Source of the DNA: Pseudisothecium myosuroides | Lineage: Eukaryota; Streptophyta; Bryopsida; Hypnales; Lembophyllaceae | Assembly (NCBI GenBank): GCA_951799445.1 | Contig: OX637295.1 | Coordinates: 8,928,001-8,992,000, forward strand | Direction: 5' to 3' | Length of the DNA stretch: 64,000 bases | In this document: positions 45,330-58,230 of the stretch, in pieces | Numbering within the stretch: position 1 is the stretch's first letter | Layout of the letters: every line of letters begins with the position of its first letter | The notes under the pieces: model-generated | What the model was told of the DNA's origin: nothing | What the model saw: the letters and a program-made list of their open reading frames with translations, nothing else | Database searches by the model: none | Position numbers and translations under genes: made by a program

Positions 45330-48300
45330 TTCTAGATCACTTCCTGGCTTCATAATCATGCAACTGGACTCGTAATCTAAGATAGCCAATCCATTTCCTC
45401 TGGAGCGCAGGTGTGTTGAGTGGAAAAATCCCCCATGTACATAAATAAATTTTAGAAGAGTTTCATAATTTTTCACAATTTTATTTCCCAAAACAAAATT
45501 ACCATGAATTTTCTATGTGAAGATTATGTTCATCCAATCTTAGTCATGTCATCCTATTTCTGACCAAGGGTTGAGGTAGTCTGCTCTTAAAACAACCATC
45601 TTCTTCAAACTACTCCTATAATTAGCTATTGAATGGATATGAGGTGGTCTTCAAATGGACTTCTTTATCCATTGAGTGAATCGAGGAAAATTTGTTATTT
45701 ATTACAAGACCCAATCAACTGCCTTGGTTTCCTCTCATTTCTTTATAAGTTGTACGTGGACGGATTTTGAGATACCTAAATCATAAATAGGTGCCTATGA
45801 CACAGATCTTTGAGAAATCATAAGTAATTCAATAATGTATGAAAAAATACAAAACTAGTTGGGTTACATTGTGCATCTATTTTTATTTCTCTGAAAAATG
45901 AGTTGAAAAACTTTCCATCCACAAAAAACCATGAAAAATGCAGATCACCCCTTTAATGGTTGCTTTGAGAGCAAACTAACTTAGTTGCAAAATTGAGAGT
46001 GCTTCATTACTATGATAGAGAATTGTAGCACCAATCAGAATGCGTCATAATTGATCATTTACTCATCTCTACCTGCATGAAATAGACCACCCCCACGTTG
46101 CCAAAATGAAGAGGGGGGGGGATTAGAAATGGGTCAGCTACCTTACCATAAGATTGTTTATTAATGAGGCAAGGGGGACTTTTGCATCCTTGAAAAGGGG
46201 ACCCTTACAATGAACAAAATAGTCTTATGTGGCTTCTCAGCCAACCCCAATCCTTACATAACAAACATCTAAAGTGCATGACTAGAAACACGGATAGTAT
46301 TGGAATTTTTAAGTGGAGGTTCATGGATTGCATTCTGTTCTAGTCACTTTAAAAAAAAATTGATCCAATGCAGATCCGGCAATTCAAACCTTAGATGGAG
46401 TTTTCCGCATCACAAAAAGAAAGAGAGGAAAAGATTTTATATTAAAAAAAAGACTTTTCATACAAAAAAGGGCCCCTTGCCTCACACTTGGGAAGACTTA
46501 ATTTATTAACACACACAACAATGCTTAAAAAGGTATGAAAATTATGGATCTTCCTATTATAAGCCAAGTGCAGGCCCTTCATATTTCACCCACTTGTCAG
46601 GTCTATGAAGGAAAATGGTGGGCCTAGGAATAAAAAGAGACTGATTGCATTGGGGAATGTTTTTTTGGAGTTGCCCCTTCATTATGCTGCATTACCATCC
46701 TAGAAGCAGATTCCATTGCACATGCTCTAAGAAGATTTTTTTTTACAGTTTTGAGGAGTTTGAGGGAACATGTTCGTAATAGTCTCGTGTCGGGTTTTTG
46801 TGGTTGTATTGTAGCTGTTGTTGCTCCTGGCCAGGCCACCTGTGGCTGGTCGGTTGTTTTACAATGAAATTAAGTTTCATTTTTGTCAAAAAAAAAAAAC
46901 CCAAAAAAACATGTTCTTAAATATTGGCAATATAGACACGGCAGGCAAAGGCTTGTGAGAGTACGGTTTGCCCTTATCCAAATCAGCAGTTCCATACCTC
47001 AGCGACAAAACTGTTAGGATATTGGTCGGTTTAAATCAGTGTACAAAAAGATGGTACATTGAGCAGATTGTGAATATGAGGTGGGTGTCAATGCATGAGA
47101 TTTTTTACTGTACGATGGTAGTTTTTTCCGTTGTTGACTCTTCAACCACTCCTTGCCGTGGACGGAGACGCAGGCTCAAGCCTCAAGGGCGTAAAATGGA
47201 TATATCGTGGAATGTGAGGCACTGGATTATTACAGGCAAGGCATTGGATGATGCTCTTTTCGTAGTTTGGGGACAAACGCAGAGTACAAGCTTTCCATGT
47301 TTGGGTTTCTCTAGATAGCCGTGTTGTTTCTCTTTCGGTTCATATGAGGTAGAATAACCTATCGTTGTCACTTTGGAAATTGTCCATGTTTAGGTCCATT
47401 GCAAGAATTCGTGATTGGCTTTGGATTGAAGGAGAGGAGGCTTTGTCTTGACAAAAGTTACAACTAGCTGAGGAAGTTTGAGTAGCTACCTTACTTGAAA
47501 AGCAAGCTAAGAATAGAGGGATAAAGTCTCGTAGGGCATGGTTGCTTCCTTCTTTGGTAGTGGAACTGTAAATTGAAGAATATTTAAAACAAAAATTGAG
47601 CAGACACAATGTAAAAAAATAGAAGTATTTTGTAGGCAGTTGATGGAAAAAAAAATATGGTTGTGTATTGTGGACAATAGAGAGAATAGTATTCTTCTTC
47701 TTCTTTTCAATTGCATTTTGGTTTACTTGAGTCCCATATGACTACAATGATTACCTAGAAGTATCATTTGAATATGTATGATAATGTTTGAAATCTTTTC
47801 CAATGAATATGGGCTGGGATTTCAACACCGCCACTTTCTATCTTAACATGAACACTTTCACTCCCAAATGCCACCATCTAGTATTTAACTGCATCAATTT
47901 ATGCTTTCAACTATGGCAAAATGCACAACAATATTATCAGTTTAATCAGGTCTTACAATTGGGGAGGTGAGCATAATAGAATGTTTTCTAGCTCTACAAA
48001 AATTAAATGAAATAACAAAATGTTGAAAAAATTGTATAAATCTTTAACTATAAAGTTATTCCTCTTATAGATTTGGGTCATTGGAAAGGTATGAGAACCC
48101 TTCATTCTATGCAAAAAATCCATAAAATACCAAAAAAAATTACATTCATAAGAATTAGGAATTGCAAATAAATGCAAAAAAAAATCATGTTGATTAATGA
48201 AATATTTTTAGGGTTAAATCACAAACATGTGAAATGGCACTTAAAATTTTTCTTGCAATTTCATAGTTCGTATGCACTCATGATTGATGCTTTGCTAACT

Positions 48301-48682
48301 TCAAACCATTTAAATATAAAAACGTGTGAGTTACCATTCAAATGTAGAGCGGCCATCCTTGTATGCCTTCAATGGATTCAAGGCACCTCCTATGGCAATT
48401 TTATTGATTTTTGGAACCAAATTGCAATAAAATAGGATTCCTTTAAACTGAGCAAACGTTTGTGAATTTCTATCCCACGGATCCCATTTTGGGCTTAAGG
48501 TGGCATAAATTTTGCTCCCAAGCATTTATTATTAAAAAAAATTAAATTCTCCGGAAGCTAAAATGGCGAATTTCATTAAAATGGTGCCATTCCAAAACTT
48601 TGGTACTTTTTTAGTTCAAACCGCCTGGTCTGAAATCTACACTTGTCCTAAATGGTTGAAATTGCCCGGTCTAAAAATTATA
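45330..48682. other. Repeat-rich intergenic region with a possible LINE relic
   Basis: No intact gene. Near 47195 the plus strand reads MDISWNVRHW, reminiscent of the start of plant LINE endonucleases, and 47390-47560 has RIRDWLWIEGEE and EKQAKNRGIKSRRAW with stops and frameshifts, reminiscent of the segment before LINE reverse transcriptase. A poly-A-like tail follows 46890. These are weak signals only. Confidence 0.25.
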
Positions 48683-49194
48683 CCTCACTACTAGAAAAGG
48701 GGGCCCTAATCAATAGAAAATCAATGCACTTACGTTGATTACAACAAAATAAAATTGAGCTCTGTTGATTTGGCTGTCCTCCAAACATCAATCAACATGA
48801 TTTGGTTGATTTGAACAAAAAAAAAATTTGCTCAGTTGATTCGGCAATCCTCTCAACATCATTTTCATTTTTCCACATATTGTAATAGTAAGATAGGGTC
48901 AGCGAAAAATAATTATTTAAAAGTATGCCAAGAAATAAATAAAATGAAAAAAAAAAACTGTCAAATTCAGCAAAAAATTTAAATGATCAAAATTTTGTAA
49001 AAAATAAAAATGTCCAATATTAGCGGAAAAGTCCAAAATAAAGTCCAAAATAAAGTCCAATGACCATCTAAAATCAAGATATTCTATATGGCAAGGTGAT
49101 GGACTTATGGTGACTTCCAAAAATAATTGGCTATTATATAAATTGTTTTAATAAACTAAAAAATTGAAAATATTAAGAGAAATTTTGACATGTT

Positions 49195-49783
49195 GTATAA
49201 AAGGGATTCTACCTTTATATACAATTTCACTTAGAATGGATTATATTTAGACTTATTATTATTTGAATGAAATTTTTATGGAAAAGTAATTTTTTTGTGA
49301 AAAGTCAAAATGTCTCATTTCTTTTTATAGGAAGAATGTGCATCTTGACTAGAATCACATACTACAAGATCCACGAATATTGGATTTTTATTGATTGATA
49401 TCTTATTGATTAAAATTTGACTTTTTAATTTTTCACTCCATAAATTGCAAATATGTTTTTGATATATATAGTTATTTGATGTTATTTTGAATTTTTATTG
49501 TATTTTTTTGCAATCTATGGAATGAAAAATAAAAAAGTGAAAATTTTGAGGTCAAATTTTAATCAATAAGATTTCAATCCATAAAATTCAATCAATAAAA
49601 ATTTAAAATTCATGGAACTTATAATATGTAATTCTAGTCAAGATGTATATTCATCCTATAAAAAGAAATGAGACATTTTGACTTTTCACAAAAAAATTAT
49701 TTTTACATAAAAATTTCATTCAAATAATAATAGGTCTAGGTATAGTCCATTCTAAGTGAAATTGTAGAATCCCTTTTGTGCAA
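49195..49783. repeat. Large palindrome inside the CACTA element
   Basis: Arms of about 260 bases around a centre near 49475. Landmarks are GTATAAAAGGGATTCTACC versus GTAGAATCCCTTTTGTGC, GTCAAAATGTCTCATTTCTT versus AAGAAATGAGACATTTTGAC, and CTTGACTAGAATCACAT versus ATGTAATTCTAGTCAAG. Confidence 0.85.
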
Positions 49784-49983
49784 CAATATGCCCAATTTTC
49801 ACTTCACAATTGTAGTTTCTCAATTTATGAGAGCAATTTATATGGTGGCCCCAACTACTACTAGGAGTCACCAATTTTCATTGACATTTAGAAAAAATGA
49901 TAATAGAGAGGTTGTTTTTACAATGAAATCCATTGTTCATCATAAATTATCAAAGAATATGGGATAATTTGAAGATGAGAGCT

Positions 49984-50420
49984 TGACCGCTCATTGTCAA
50001 AATGTAGGAATTGTGTACAAAGTAGAATTTCAAACCTCATTTTGGCATAGTAGAATATCTTTTTTCAAAGCACTTTGAACTAAAAAAAAGTTGTGAAATC
50101 AAGCCAAATTTCATCTCCAAAAAACCGTTTGATGTTTCAAGCCTCCAATCAAAAGTTATGGACAAATTTCAAAGTGGGTGTTTGAAATTGTCAAAAAAAA
50201 TGTCCCTTCCAACCCCTCTCTCAAATTTGTTCATAACTTTTAATTGGAGGCTTGAAATCTGAAACAGAGTTTTGGAGATGAAATTTAGATTCATTTTCTA
50301 CAATAACTTAGTTCAAAGTTTTTTGAAAAAATTAATTCTACAATGCCTAAATGAGGTCTGAAATTCTACTAAAACTACAATTCCTACTTTTGACTTAAGT
50401 ATGAGCGGTTGAGCTCCAAC
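49984..50420. repeat. Foldback related to the one at 11680-12285
   Basis: Arms pair GACCGCTCAT/ATGAGCGGTT, TGTAGGAATTGTG/ACAATTCCTA, and the CCTCATTTTGGCATAGTAGA arm with CTACAATGCCTAAATGAGG, around a centre near 50205 with ATGGACAAATTT/AAATTTGTTCAT. The order matches the 11.7-12.3 kb element. Confidence 0.75.
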
Positions 50421-51159
50421 TATTCCTCACTCTTTACAAATCCCATATGGGTTGTCCTACCTCCTACCACCTCACTTGTATAAAGGCCTTGTCTTTCCCT
50501 CTCTTCAAACACCAAGATAAGTTACATTGAAAGTCAAATTGGAATATATGTTGAATTATTTGGAATGTAGTGGTGATTTTGGCATTCAAAGCTCCACAAT
50601 AGTATATATTTATTTAATTATTTTGAATATGATGTAGGATTTTTTAAAGTTAAATTTTAAATTTAAGAATTTAATTTGGAAACTTTAATTAATTATTTAA
50701 TATCAATTTGTTGATTGCTGACGTGGCAATTTAATCCGTTTGGCCGTTCTAATGACGTGGCAGTCTTGCCTGCGTGGCAAGTTCAACCTATGTGGCAGCT
50801 TACGTGGCAAATTATTCAATAATAATAATAATTTTTTCATTGTGACCAAATCAAGATATAAAATCAACATAGAAGTGTTGATTTTTGTCCGAATCAAAAT
50901 GTCCTAATCCACTGTCCAAAATAACATATATTTTTTGATTTTCTTGTTGAATCGGACACTAAATTTTCTAGTAGTGCCTGTTCTAGATGGTTCAGACCGA
51001 GTAGTCTGAAAGTGGCGTATTTCATATGCCATTTTAATGAAATTCGTAAAATTTTGCTAAAAATCTTCTTATAAGGTCATTACTTATAATCTTATATCTA
51101 AGACTATACTTAAAAACTCACATAAAACACCCCTTTCTCTTGTAGTGATAATTTTTCTA

Positions 51160-51560
51160 AAATTACAATTGTGGAAGTATCTCAAGGTGTTGACCAAGCC
51201 AACATTGCATTGATTTTGATTCAAAATTGGATTTGCAAAAAAGTGGTCATAGATTTAAAGAATCCAAAATTTTCAAAATATCACCATATCAAGAGAACCT
51301 TATTCCAAATCCATTCCAACAAATTTTACTCAAAGGATGGTAATATTTTGATTGTAATCAAATTTAGAAGGAATTTTGAAGTTTTCCTTTCAAAATTTAT
51401 AAAAAATATTGGTGATAGCATTGCCGTGGTGAATCTAACCGCACACATGGAATCTAAAACTCAAAGTCTACAACTTTTATTTGTATATCAATTCCAAAAT
51501 ATTCTTCCAAATAGTAGTATAACTAAAGATGATTTCTCTCAAATCGTCAATTGTAGAAAA
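51160..51560. repeat. Inverted relative of the interior of TTAA element E8
   Basis: Shared phrases in inverse order with 24160-24545 include CCATATCAAGAGAACCTTAT (here) versus the AGGTTCTCTTCATATGG arm there, CATTCCAACAAATTTTACTC, and AATATTCTTCCAAAT. The left boundary abuts a CACTA-like terminus (CTTGTAGTG at about 51147). Confidence 0.6.
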
Positions 51561-51567
51561 TACTCTA

Positions 51568-52150
51568 CACTAAATAGTGAAATTAGGTTGCCCCACACTA
51601 ATTTCTCGACATTCTACACTATATAAATATGTATTGTTTCTTTACAAGAATTTACTACTTTTTGAATTAAAAATTTATGCATGTAGGACTCATGAACTTC
51701 TATGTCTACAAACAGAAAAAACAGTAGACATATTTGTTGATTGGTTGGCTTGTAAAGTGATTTTCTTGAAGTAAGGCAACCTAATTGTTAAGGCAATCTA
51801 ATTTCACTATTTAGTGTATACATTTCACGGTTAAGGTAGGAGCATCCAAAACCAAACCGGGACCCAATGGCATTATTTTTTAAACATGGTACACAAAATA
51901 GTGAAATTAGGTTGCCTTAAAAATTAGGTTGCCTTACCAATTACAACTTGAAAGTTACTTTACAAGCCATTACAGTCAACAAATGTTTCTAAAAATAGTT
52001 TCATTTGTACACATGGAGGTTCATGACTCTCAATTACAACAATATCTAATTCAAAAATAGTGTGTTCTTGTACAATAACTAAAATATTTATTTAGTGTCA
52101 AATGTCGAGAAATTAGTGTAGGGCAACCTAATTTCACTGTTTTGCGTAGT
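51568..52150. repeat. Inverted pair of an approximately 250-bp element
   Basis: Copies at about 51568-51820 and 51892-52150 are inverted relative to each other (CACTAAATAGTGAAATTAGG, CACACTAATTTCTCGACATT and their complements). Each copy also has its own inverted ends AATAGTGAAATTAGGTTGCC. The second copy lies within the MITE at 51834-52310. Confidence 0.75.
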
Positions 52151-52310
52151 TATTTTAGAACCTAAATCTAGTTAGACTATAAACAACTTATAGTTTGTTG
52201 ATCAAAATGATAAGCTATCTATAGACTACCTAGATTTAGGTTCTAAAATCATTGCCTTACCTAGAAAGTGACGCCATTAAGTGCAAGTTCCGTTTTGGAT
52301 GCTCCTACCT
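51834..52310. mobile_element. Harbinger-type MITE with TTA target duplication (477 bp)
   Basis: Ends AGGTAGGAGCATCCAAAACC and TTTTGGATGCTCCTACCT, flanked by TTA at 51831-51833 and 52311-52313. The 3-bp TTA duplication suggests mobilisation by a PIF/Harbinger transposase, but these ends do not match those of the 6.15 kb element in this window. Confidence 0.75.
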
Positions 52311-52945
52311 TTAAGTACATTTAAGAAGAACTTTAGAGGAACTTAAGAAAGCATCTAAGTGTTTCCTATTACCAAACTATCTTATTTATTTTATTATTGG
52401 GCCCTGTTGATAATTGAAAGAGAATTTGTGATTCTCATTCAATGTAAATAACTCAAAATTGTATGACTAGTTTACTATTTTCCAAAATATTAATTATAGA
52501 TATACCCTAACTGATCATAGGCTCTCATGTTTAGAAGATGTACATTTCAGACGATAGTCTAAAAAAGGTTGGATTTGCAACGAGGTCAGGTGCAGTTTTA
52601 TTAGTATGAGCAGAGGTCGGTTGCGCAGCAGGTTACACTAGAACAAAATTTAATCTAATTATGAGGAAAGTAATATTTCGTGGTCGGCAATGAGCCACAC
52701 AGTGCGCAGTGCGTGATCAAGAGCTCATAATTCCAAATTGATCTCATCTTCAAAGCATCTTTGTAAGCTTAGCTGTTCACAGTTCACACGTCTCAAGTCA
52801 GGCACTGTAGATATATCTGCATGGGATACTGGCTAATTTCAGTAATACTGACCCTCTTGCAAAGCTATAGTGTACTAAATTGCCAATAGCCAGCATCAAA
52901 TCTTAAGATTTGTCGGTGAGTCAAGAAACAGTCCGAATGTCCTAA

Positions 52946-53059
52946 AGTATGTGCACCTAAAAGTGATACTCTCCTCATTGCGACAAATATCTTGAAATCT
53001 TGAACAACTCTAGATAGGTGTCGCAATGAGGAGAGTATCACGTTTAGGTGCACATACCT
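52946..53059. mobile_element. Near-perfect hairpin MITE (114 bp)
   Basis: AGTATGTGCACCTAAAAGTG and GATACTCTCCTCATTGCGAC are inverted in GTCGCAATGAGGAGAGTATC and ACGTTTAGGTGCACATACCT with few mismatches and a loop of about 30 bases. Confidence 0.75.
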
Positions 53060-53865
53060 TACTGAGAGCTTCTCCCATAACATTCAAGTCTGGTTGCCAC
53101 TGGGAGGCCGGACATTAGACCTGGGCTATCGTACGTTCCGGAATTGGAGGTTAGTTGGAAGCTCCCAAGACCCTTCAACTGGGTTTTCAACGTGTTACAA
53201 GGTTTCTATTGCGCCTAAGGTAGAAGCATCTAAATTGGACATTTGTTTCAGATCTCTTGATCTGTAAGGTGCATAGAAAAAAAAATTATGTGCGATTGAT
53301 AGGAACTAGGTTAGAAAACCAAGAAAATTGGTTTCATATTTTTTTGACTTTGTATGAATATAATACGAATTTTTGAAAACAATTGTGGAGAGGCACCTAC
53401 TATGGATACTAGACTAACACCAACGTGGGCACCGAAACATCCAAAAGCGGCACAATGTAAGCTTGGATCATGCATGGGTGATTGGCCAACGCAAGACCCG
53501 CCTTCATGTCAATGACAACTTCTTGGACCTCCACATGTTTACTTTGGGTCTACTAGCGCGTGGATTTAGGTCGTTTCCTAGATGTTTGTAATCGACTCAT
53601 GTCTGATTTAGGTGCTAGCTTCTATCTTATAAGAGAATTTGGAGCTCCCTAGAAATGCTTGATTAAGCACCATGGAAACCACTTCAAAACCACGGAATGT
53701 TTGATTAACCCTGTAATACTGCGACGGACACTAAGTGTCTAATGGATAATAGAAAATCATCTTGTGTAAGACAAAAGGGCAGGCCAATTGTTCATCCTTA
53801 GAAACTTGTGCAAAAAGGGCAGACCTTATACAATAGCTTGACCTCCAATGAATACTTTTGGTTTT

Positions 53866-54741
53866 TTAACCCCTAAAGGACCGAGGCCTATTTTCTGCCA
53901 AAAAACACTCAAAAATGCCATTTCTATAGCAAAGAGTAAAAATAACATTTATTTGTTTTTTTTTCCACATCTAACCGTAGGATCTTACACCTAACTAGTA
54001 TTAAAAAATGTGGAAAAAATTTCAGAATTTTTGACCGCACAGATTGCAAGATATTTGCTTTTAAAGTGGAAAAAACAAGTTTTTCAGCACATTGCGGGAC
54101 TGGATTTTTGACTTTGAACATTTTTAACTTTATAGTGGAGAATTGAGTTGAGAGTCTAGGAAAAAAAAGAAATTCAAAAAAACTTAATTATCATTCTTCA
54201 AAAAATTGTTAAGTAGAAGTAGGTATGAAATAGAAGGAAAAATCTAAAATATTTATATATTTTAGATGGAATTAAAATACACTAATTCCAATGGTGAGAT
54301 TGTTCTAGTAAGTAAATTAAATCATGAGAATTTATTTTTTTGGAAAAATTGCAAAAATTGCATTCAGAAATGAATCCTACAAGTTATTTTTTTCAAGAAG
54401 ATGCTCTAACTGCCCGAAAAACAAGAATGTCCATGACTTCCTCATAACAAAGTCAAATGAAATGAATCAAAGCTTTCCAGATAGACAAAAATATAATCTA
54501 TAAGAAAAAAAATTCAAAATTTTGCAAATTTTTTTTGCTGCCCCCCGTCCCCACGCATTCCAAGAAATGGCATAACTTCTCGCTCGAAGGTTTGATTTCA
54601 ATTTTTTTTTCCGCCACGTACCTCTCTCAATTCTTCACATTCACAAAAAGTTTCACAAAATGGTATGAATTTGTCCCCCCATAGGTACATGTCCCAAGTC
54701 CCATTTGTCCCGCGAATGGACAATGGTCCTTTAGGGGTTAA
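53866..54741 (-). mobile_element. TTAA-flanked element, copy E5
   Basis: TTAACCCCTAAAGGACCGAGG at the left, GGTCCTTTAGGGGTTAA at the right, 876 bp, same orientation as E4. The hairpin end is partly decayed (TTTGTCCCGCGAATGGACAA). It abuts a short repeat at 53705-53865 that also adjoins E7. Confidence 0.8.
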
Positions 54742-56305
54742 AGTAGATGGTTTATATTATGTTAGAAACATTAGAGGAGATTCGGGCTTCTAAGAGACTA
54801 CAAGTTCCCGGACTGTGAGAACTCTGTAGGAATGCTGGGCCGCCGCCAAATGGCCAGTCTGACGTGGCCAAGTGACTACTACGTCAGATTATTTTTTTTA
54901 GTATTTTTTATTTTTTTTAATAATAATTTTTTTGACAGCAAGGGCCAGTTCCTAGCATTGGGAACAACCCTGAAACGATCTTCCAGGGGCTTAGATCTCC
55001 TCTAATGGATGATTTCCGCAGACACTAGTTTGTCTTTATAAAGTTAAGCATACTTTTGACCCTCAAATTGATATTTTTTTCTTGAAATATATAGGGTCGA
55101 CCCTCCAAGTCTGTATTTTCCAATTACATGGACCACAGGCTAGAGGTCCAGTTGGCCGAAAAACAACCATTTTTTTCAATAGAAACCACTCAGAGGTTCC
55201 AGAAGTAAACCTCCAAACAAGTAACGGCAACACGCTTTGATTGAACTAGTCCTACATGGCATCCGGCCAACCCTCTAGCCTCCAGTCTGTATAAAACAAA
55301 AATACAAACTTAAAAGCATTCCCATGCCTAGCGCCTCAAGGAGGGGCGCCCAAGGTGGGTTTGACATGTCGTTTAATAGAAATGAGATTCTCAGTTCGTC
55401 CTCTTTCCCACGCTTCCACGCCTCCACGGGATTGGCACTTTGCAACGGCCTCAAGCACGGGGCCTAAAACTTCATAATCACACTCCCACACTTAGAATTC
55501 AAGCACTGAGCCCCAATATAGCACCTCCTCATTACATCCAAAATTAAAAAGCTTCCTCTCCTCGCCTTTTTGAAATCACACGCCTTGAAAATTGACATCA
55601 ATAGGAATCAAACTTCATACCGAGCCGTGGGTAAGACACACCATTTGGTCGAGTGTTCATCAAATTTGGCCGTGCTCGGCCATTTTTTGGCCCTCGCCGT
55701 GCGTGCCATGGGGCACTATTTGTGGCCGGGCATGGCCACTAACCGCGTTGAGCCGCTTTGGTGCCCTACTGTGGCGATGCTCTAAGGAGGCTAGAGGGAC
55801 GACTGAAAGGGCTTATTTTGAACAAGAATACAAAAGCTTTAAAACTCCACACTACATGTTCACGTGCTTTAATGAGCTACCATCTACTAATGAGCTACCA
55901 TCTTTGACAAGCGCTAATGGAAAGCTCCATGGTACAATTCAACTCCGCCAGACCTTCCGGCCCCCCATCCAGATGTTGGAGGTTCGACCTTCTAATGGCA
56001 ACTGGCTCTAAGTAGCCTTCATGCTTGTTGCCTTTCCTTCACGCACCCTACTCATCTTATTGAGCCTCCACCTATCCACTAAGCTACTGATAAAGTACTG
56101 TTGGATGTGAAATATTCCACACCATCTATTGTAGAGCCAAAGTAATGATAGTGCATGCTACTAATTGTTATGCCAACACTGGGTTTTTTAAATCATTCTT
56201 ATCATTTTGAAAAAGCAGACAACTATTTCTTCATTATTCATGTAAAATTTGAGTGATATTCATATCAAAATTAGTTAAAACTTAGAATTTTTTTGGCTAT
56301 TGCTC
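54742..56305. other. Intergenic, no gene recognised
   Basis: A more GC-balanced stretch at 55300-56020 carries overlapping ORFs (longest 55592-56011, plus, 139 codons) without any recognisable domain. It contains a short tandem duplication of AATGAGCTACCATCT near 55872. A segment near 56080-56160 (GATAAAGTACTGTTGG...TTCCACACCATC) recurs at 58990-59070. Confidence 0.4.
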
Positions 56306-57198
56306 TTAATCCCTGAAGGACCAATGTCTCCTTAAGGGATAAATTGAATTTCGGAACGGTTCCTATGACCTCAATTTTTGGTCAATTTTTTTGAAACTTT
56401 CTCATAAGATAGAAAAACTAATTAGCTTTGTGGGAATATAATTTTTATTTCAATCGGTGTTTGGGACCAGAAGTTGTACTACAAAAAGTCTACAACTTAA
56501 CTCAATGAGCACCACACAAAAAAAATGCAAAAATCAAAATATTTGTTTTTTTAAAATATTATATTTTTGTCTACATGAGAAGCTTTGATTCATTCTATTT
56601 GAGCTAGTAATGAGAAAGTTAAGGACAATCTTGTTTTTCAAGCAATCTAAGTATTTCTTGAAAAAATAATTTATAGGATTCATTTTGGAATGCAATTTTT
56701 ACAATTTAAAAAAAAAGGTTTGAAAAGGTTAAGTTTGTTTGCTAAAACAATCTCACATTGGGATTATTTTGTTTAAATCCCATCTTAGAGCTATTAATGA
56801 TTCAGTTTTTCTTTCAATCTTAGAACCTACTTCTACATAACAATTTATTAAAGAATGAAAATCAAGTGTTTTAAAAAAAAAGTTATTTTCCTAGAATTTA
56901 AATTTAATTATTCAACACAAAAAAATTCTACAAATAGCAGTCAAAGTCATATGAAATTGCAAGCCAATGTTCAAAAAAAACTTTTTTTCAACTTTGAATG
57001 CTAATTTCTTCCAGTCTATATGGTCAAACTTCATAAAAATTTTACGACATGATCTTAGACAAGTGAAGTACAAGATCTTCTAGTTAGATTCTAAAATAAA
57101 ATGTTTTTTTTGCTTTAATTTCTTGAGTGAATGCAATAGGAATGGTTGTTTTGAGTGTTTTTTGGCAAAAAAAATGACCTTGGTCCTTTAGGGGTTAA
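56306..57198 (+). mobile_element. TTAA-flanked element, copy E6 (diverged)
   Basis: Begins TTAATCCCTGAAGGACC and ends GGTCCTTTAGGGGTTAA, 893 bp. The interior aligns with E1 along most of its length (TTAGCTTTGTGGGAATATAA, GAAGCTTTGATTCATTCTAT) but has many substitutions. Confidence 0.8.
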
Positions 57199-57729
57199 AA
57201 ACAACAATAATTATTTGGCTATTTTGACTGGAAAAAATAAATTTCCTTAACAAAATATTGCCAGCATAGTTCGGTTGTAGCCAACTGGTAAAAAATTGTG
57301 CATTAAAAAAACATTATTTTTTACAATGTTACCCTGTGGATTTTGTGGATTGAGCACAATGATGTGGTGTTCAACATTAACTAGATTATAGTATTGAATT
57401 TAGTTCATCCTCAATGCCCCTCTAAATAAACTCAGTCTAGCTTTTCATTGGTTTAGAATTGGAATTTGAAATCTTTAATATTGGAATTGGAGCGCATTCC
57501 AAAGTATTTTGAATACATACAAGAAATTTAAATTTAGACATTTGAGAATGAAAATAAACCACAAATATTACAAAAATTATACTCTGAATCATGGTTACCA
57601 ATGCACTTTGTCCTCCAAATTAATTGTGAAGTGCATCAAGGATGATCTTAGGGCTGATTGATAGTGTTACTAGTATTCGAGATATATAGGGATCTTTTTG
57701 TGTACCTAGTCAAAGAGATCAAATGCCTC

Positions 57730-58230
57730 AATAATTTGTGCTAGCTACAAATGATTGAGGACAGGCCTTATGGCATCTCATTGGCTCTATTTTGACTTCT
57801 CATATTGTTTAAGACAGGATTACTCAAAATTGAGCATGTTTTTAACAATGTCCTACAAATTTAGAGAGTACATAGATGCTTTTTACTCAGTGTTTAACAT
57901 GAGGACATTGAAATTAGAGCATCGCATGTCCACATGTAATCTAGTCATGCAAACTTTGATTTTAGCCTTTTTTGCCATTGTAGGGAGAAGCTAAAATCTC
58001 TTACCCACCGCAAAAGGCTCATCAATGATAAAAACCAATGGAATACAACACTCTTGTCTACTATCTCAAATTTTTGGCTAGATTACGCATACTTGAAAAA
58101 AACGAGTATTGTAGTTGGTTCTGAAGTTTATCAAGTGCTCCGTCTCCTTGTTGTAAATCATTGTCATTTTAAATTATTGCTCACCCTTCACATCAAAGTA
58201 GCGGCACTCATCAACTTTATGTCACTATAA
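57730..58230 (+). pseudogene. Decayed coding remnant of unknown family
   Basis: A frame open for about 93 codons (roughly 57946 to a TAA near 58230) reads like protein: REKLKSLTHRKRLINDKNQW, NTTLLSTISNFWLDYAYLKK, VGSEVYQVLRLLVVNHCHFK. Upstream coding-like sequence (EDRPYGISLALF) lies in the same or neighbouring frames, interrupted by stops. No family recognised; a degraded DNA-transposon protein is possible. Confidence 0.35.

Larger units (their letters stand above)
48686..50976. mobile_element. Non-autonomous CACTA element (2.3 kb)
   Basis: Ends CACTACTAGAAAA (left) and TTTTCTAGTAGTG (right), the classic CACTA terminus, flanked on both sides by CCT (48683-48685 and 50977-50979), a 3-bp target duplication. 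There is no transposase. The interior consists largely of two big palindromes (49195-49783 and 49984-50420). It sits inside an older inverted-repeat host sequence. Confidence 0.88.

Noticed and set aside
55592..56011. 139-codon plus ORF
   Set aside because: Overlaps another ORF in a different frame, has no recognisable domain and contains a simple duplication; likely chance in GC-richer DNA.
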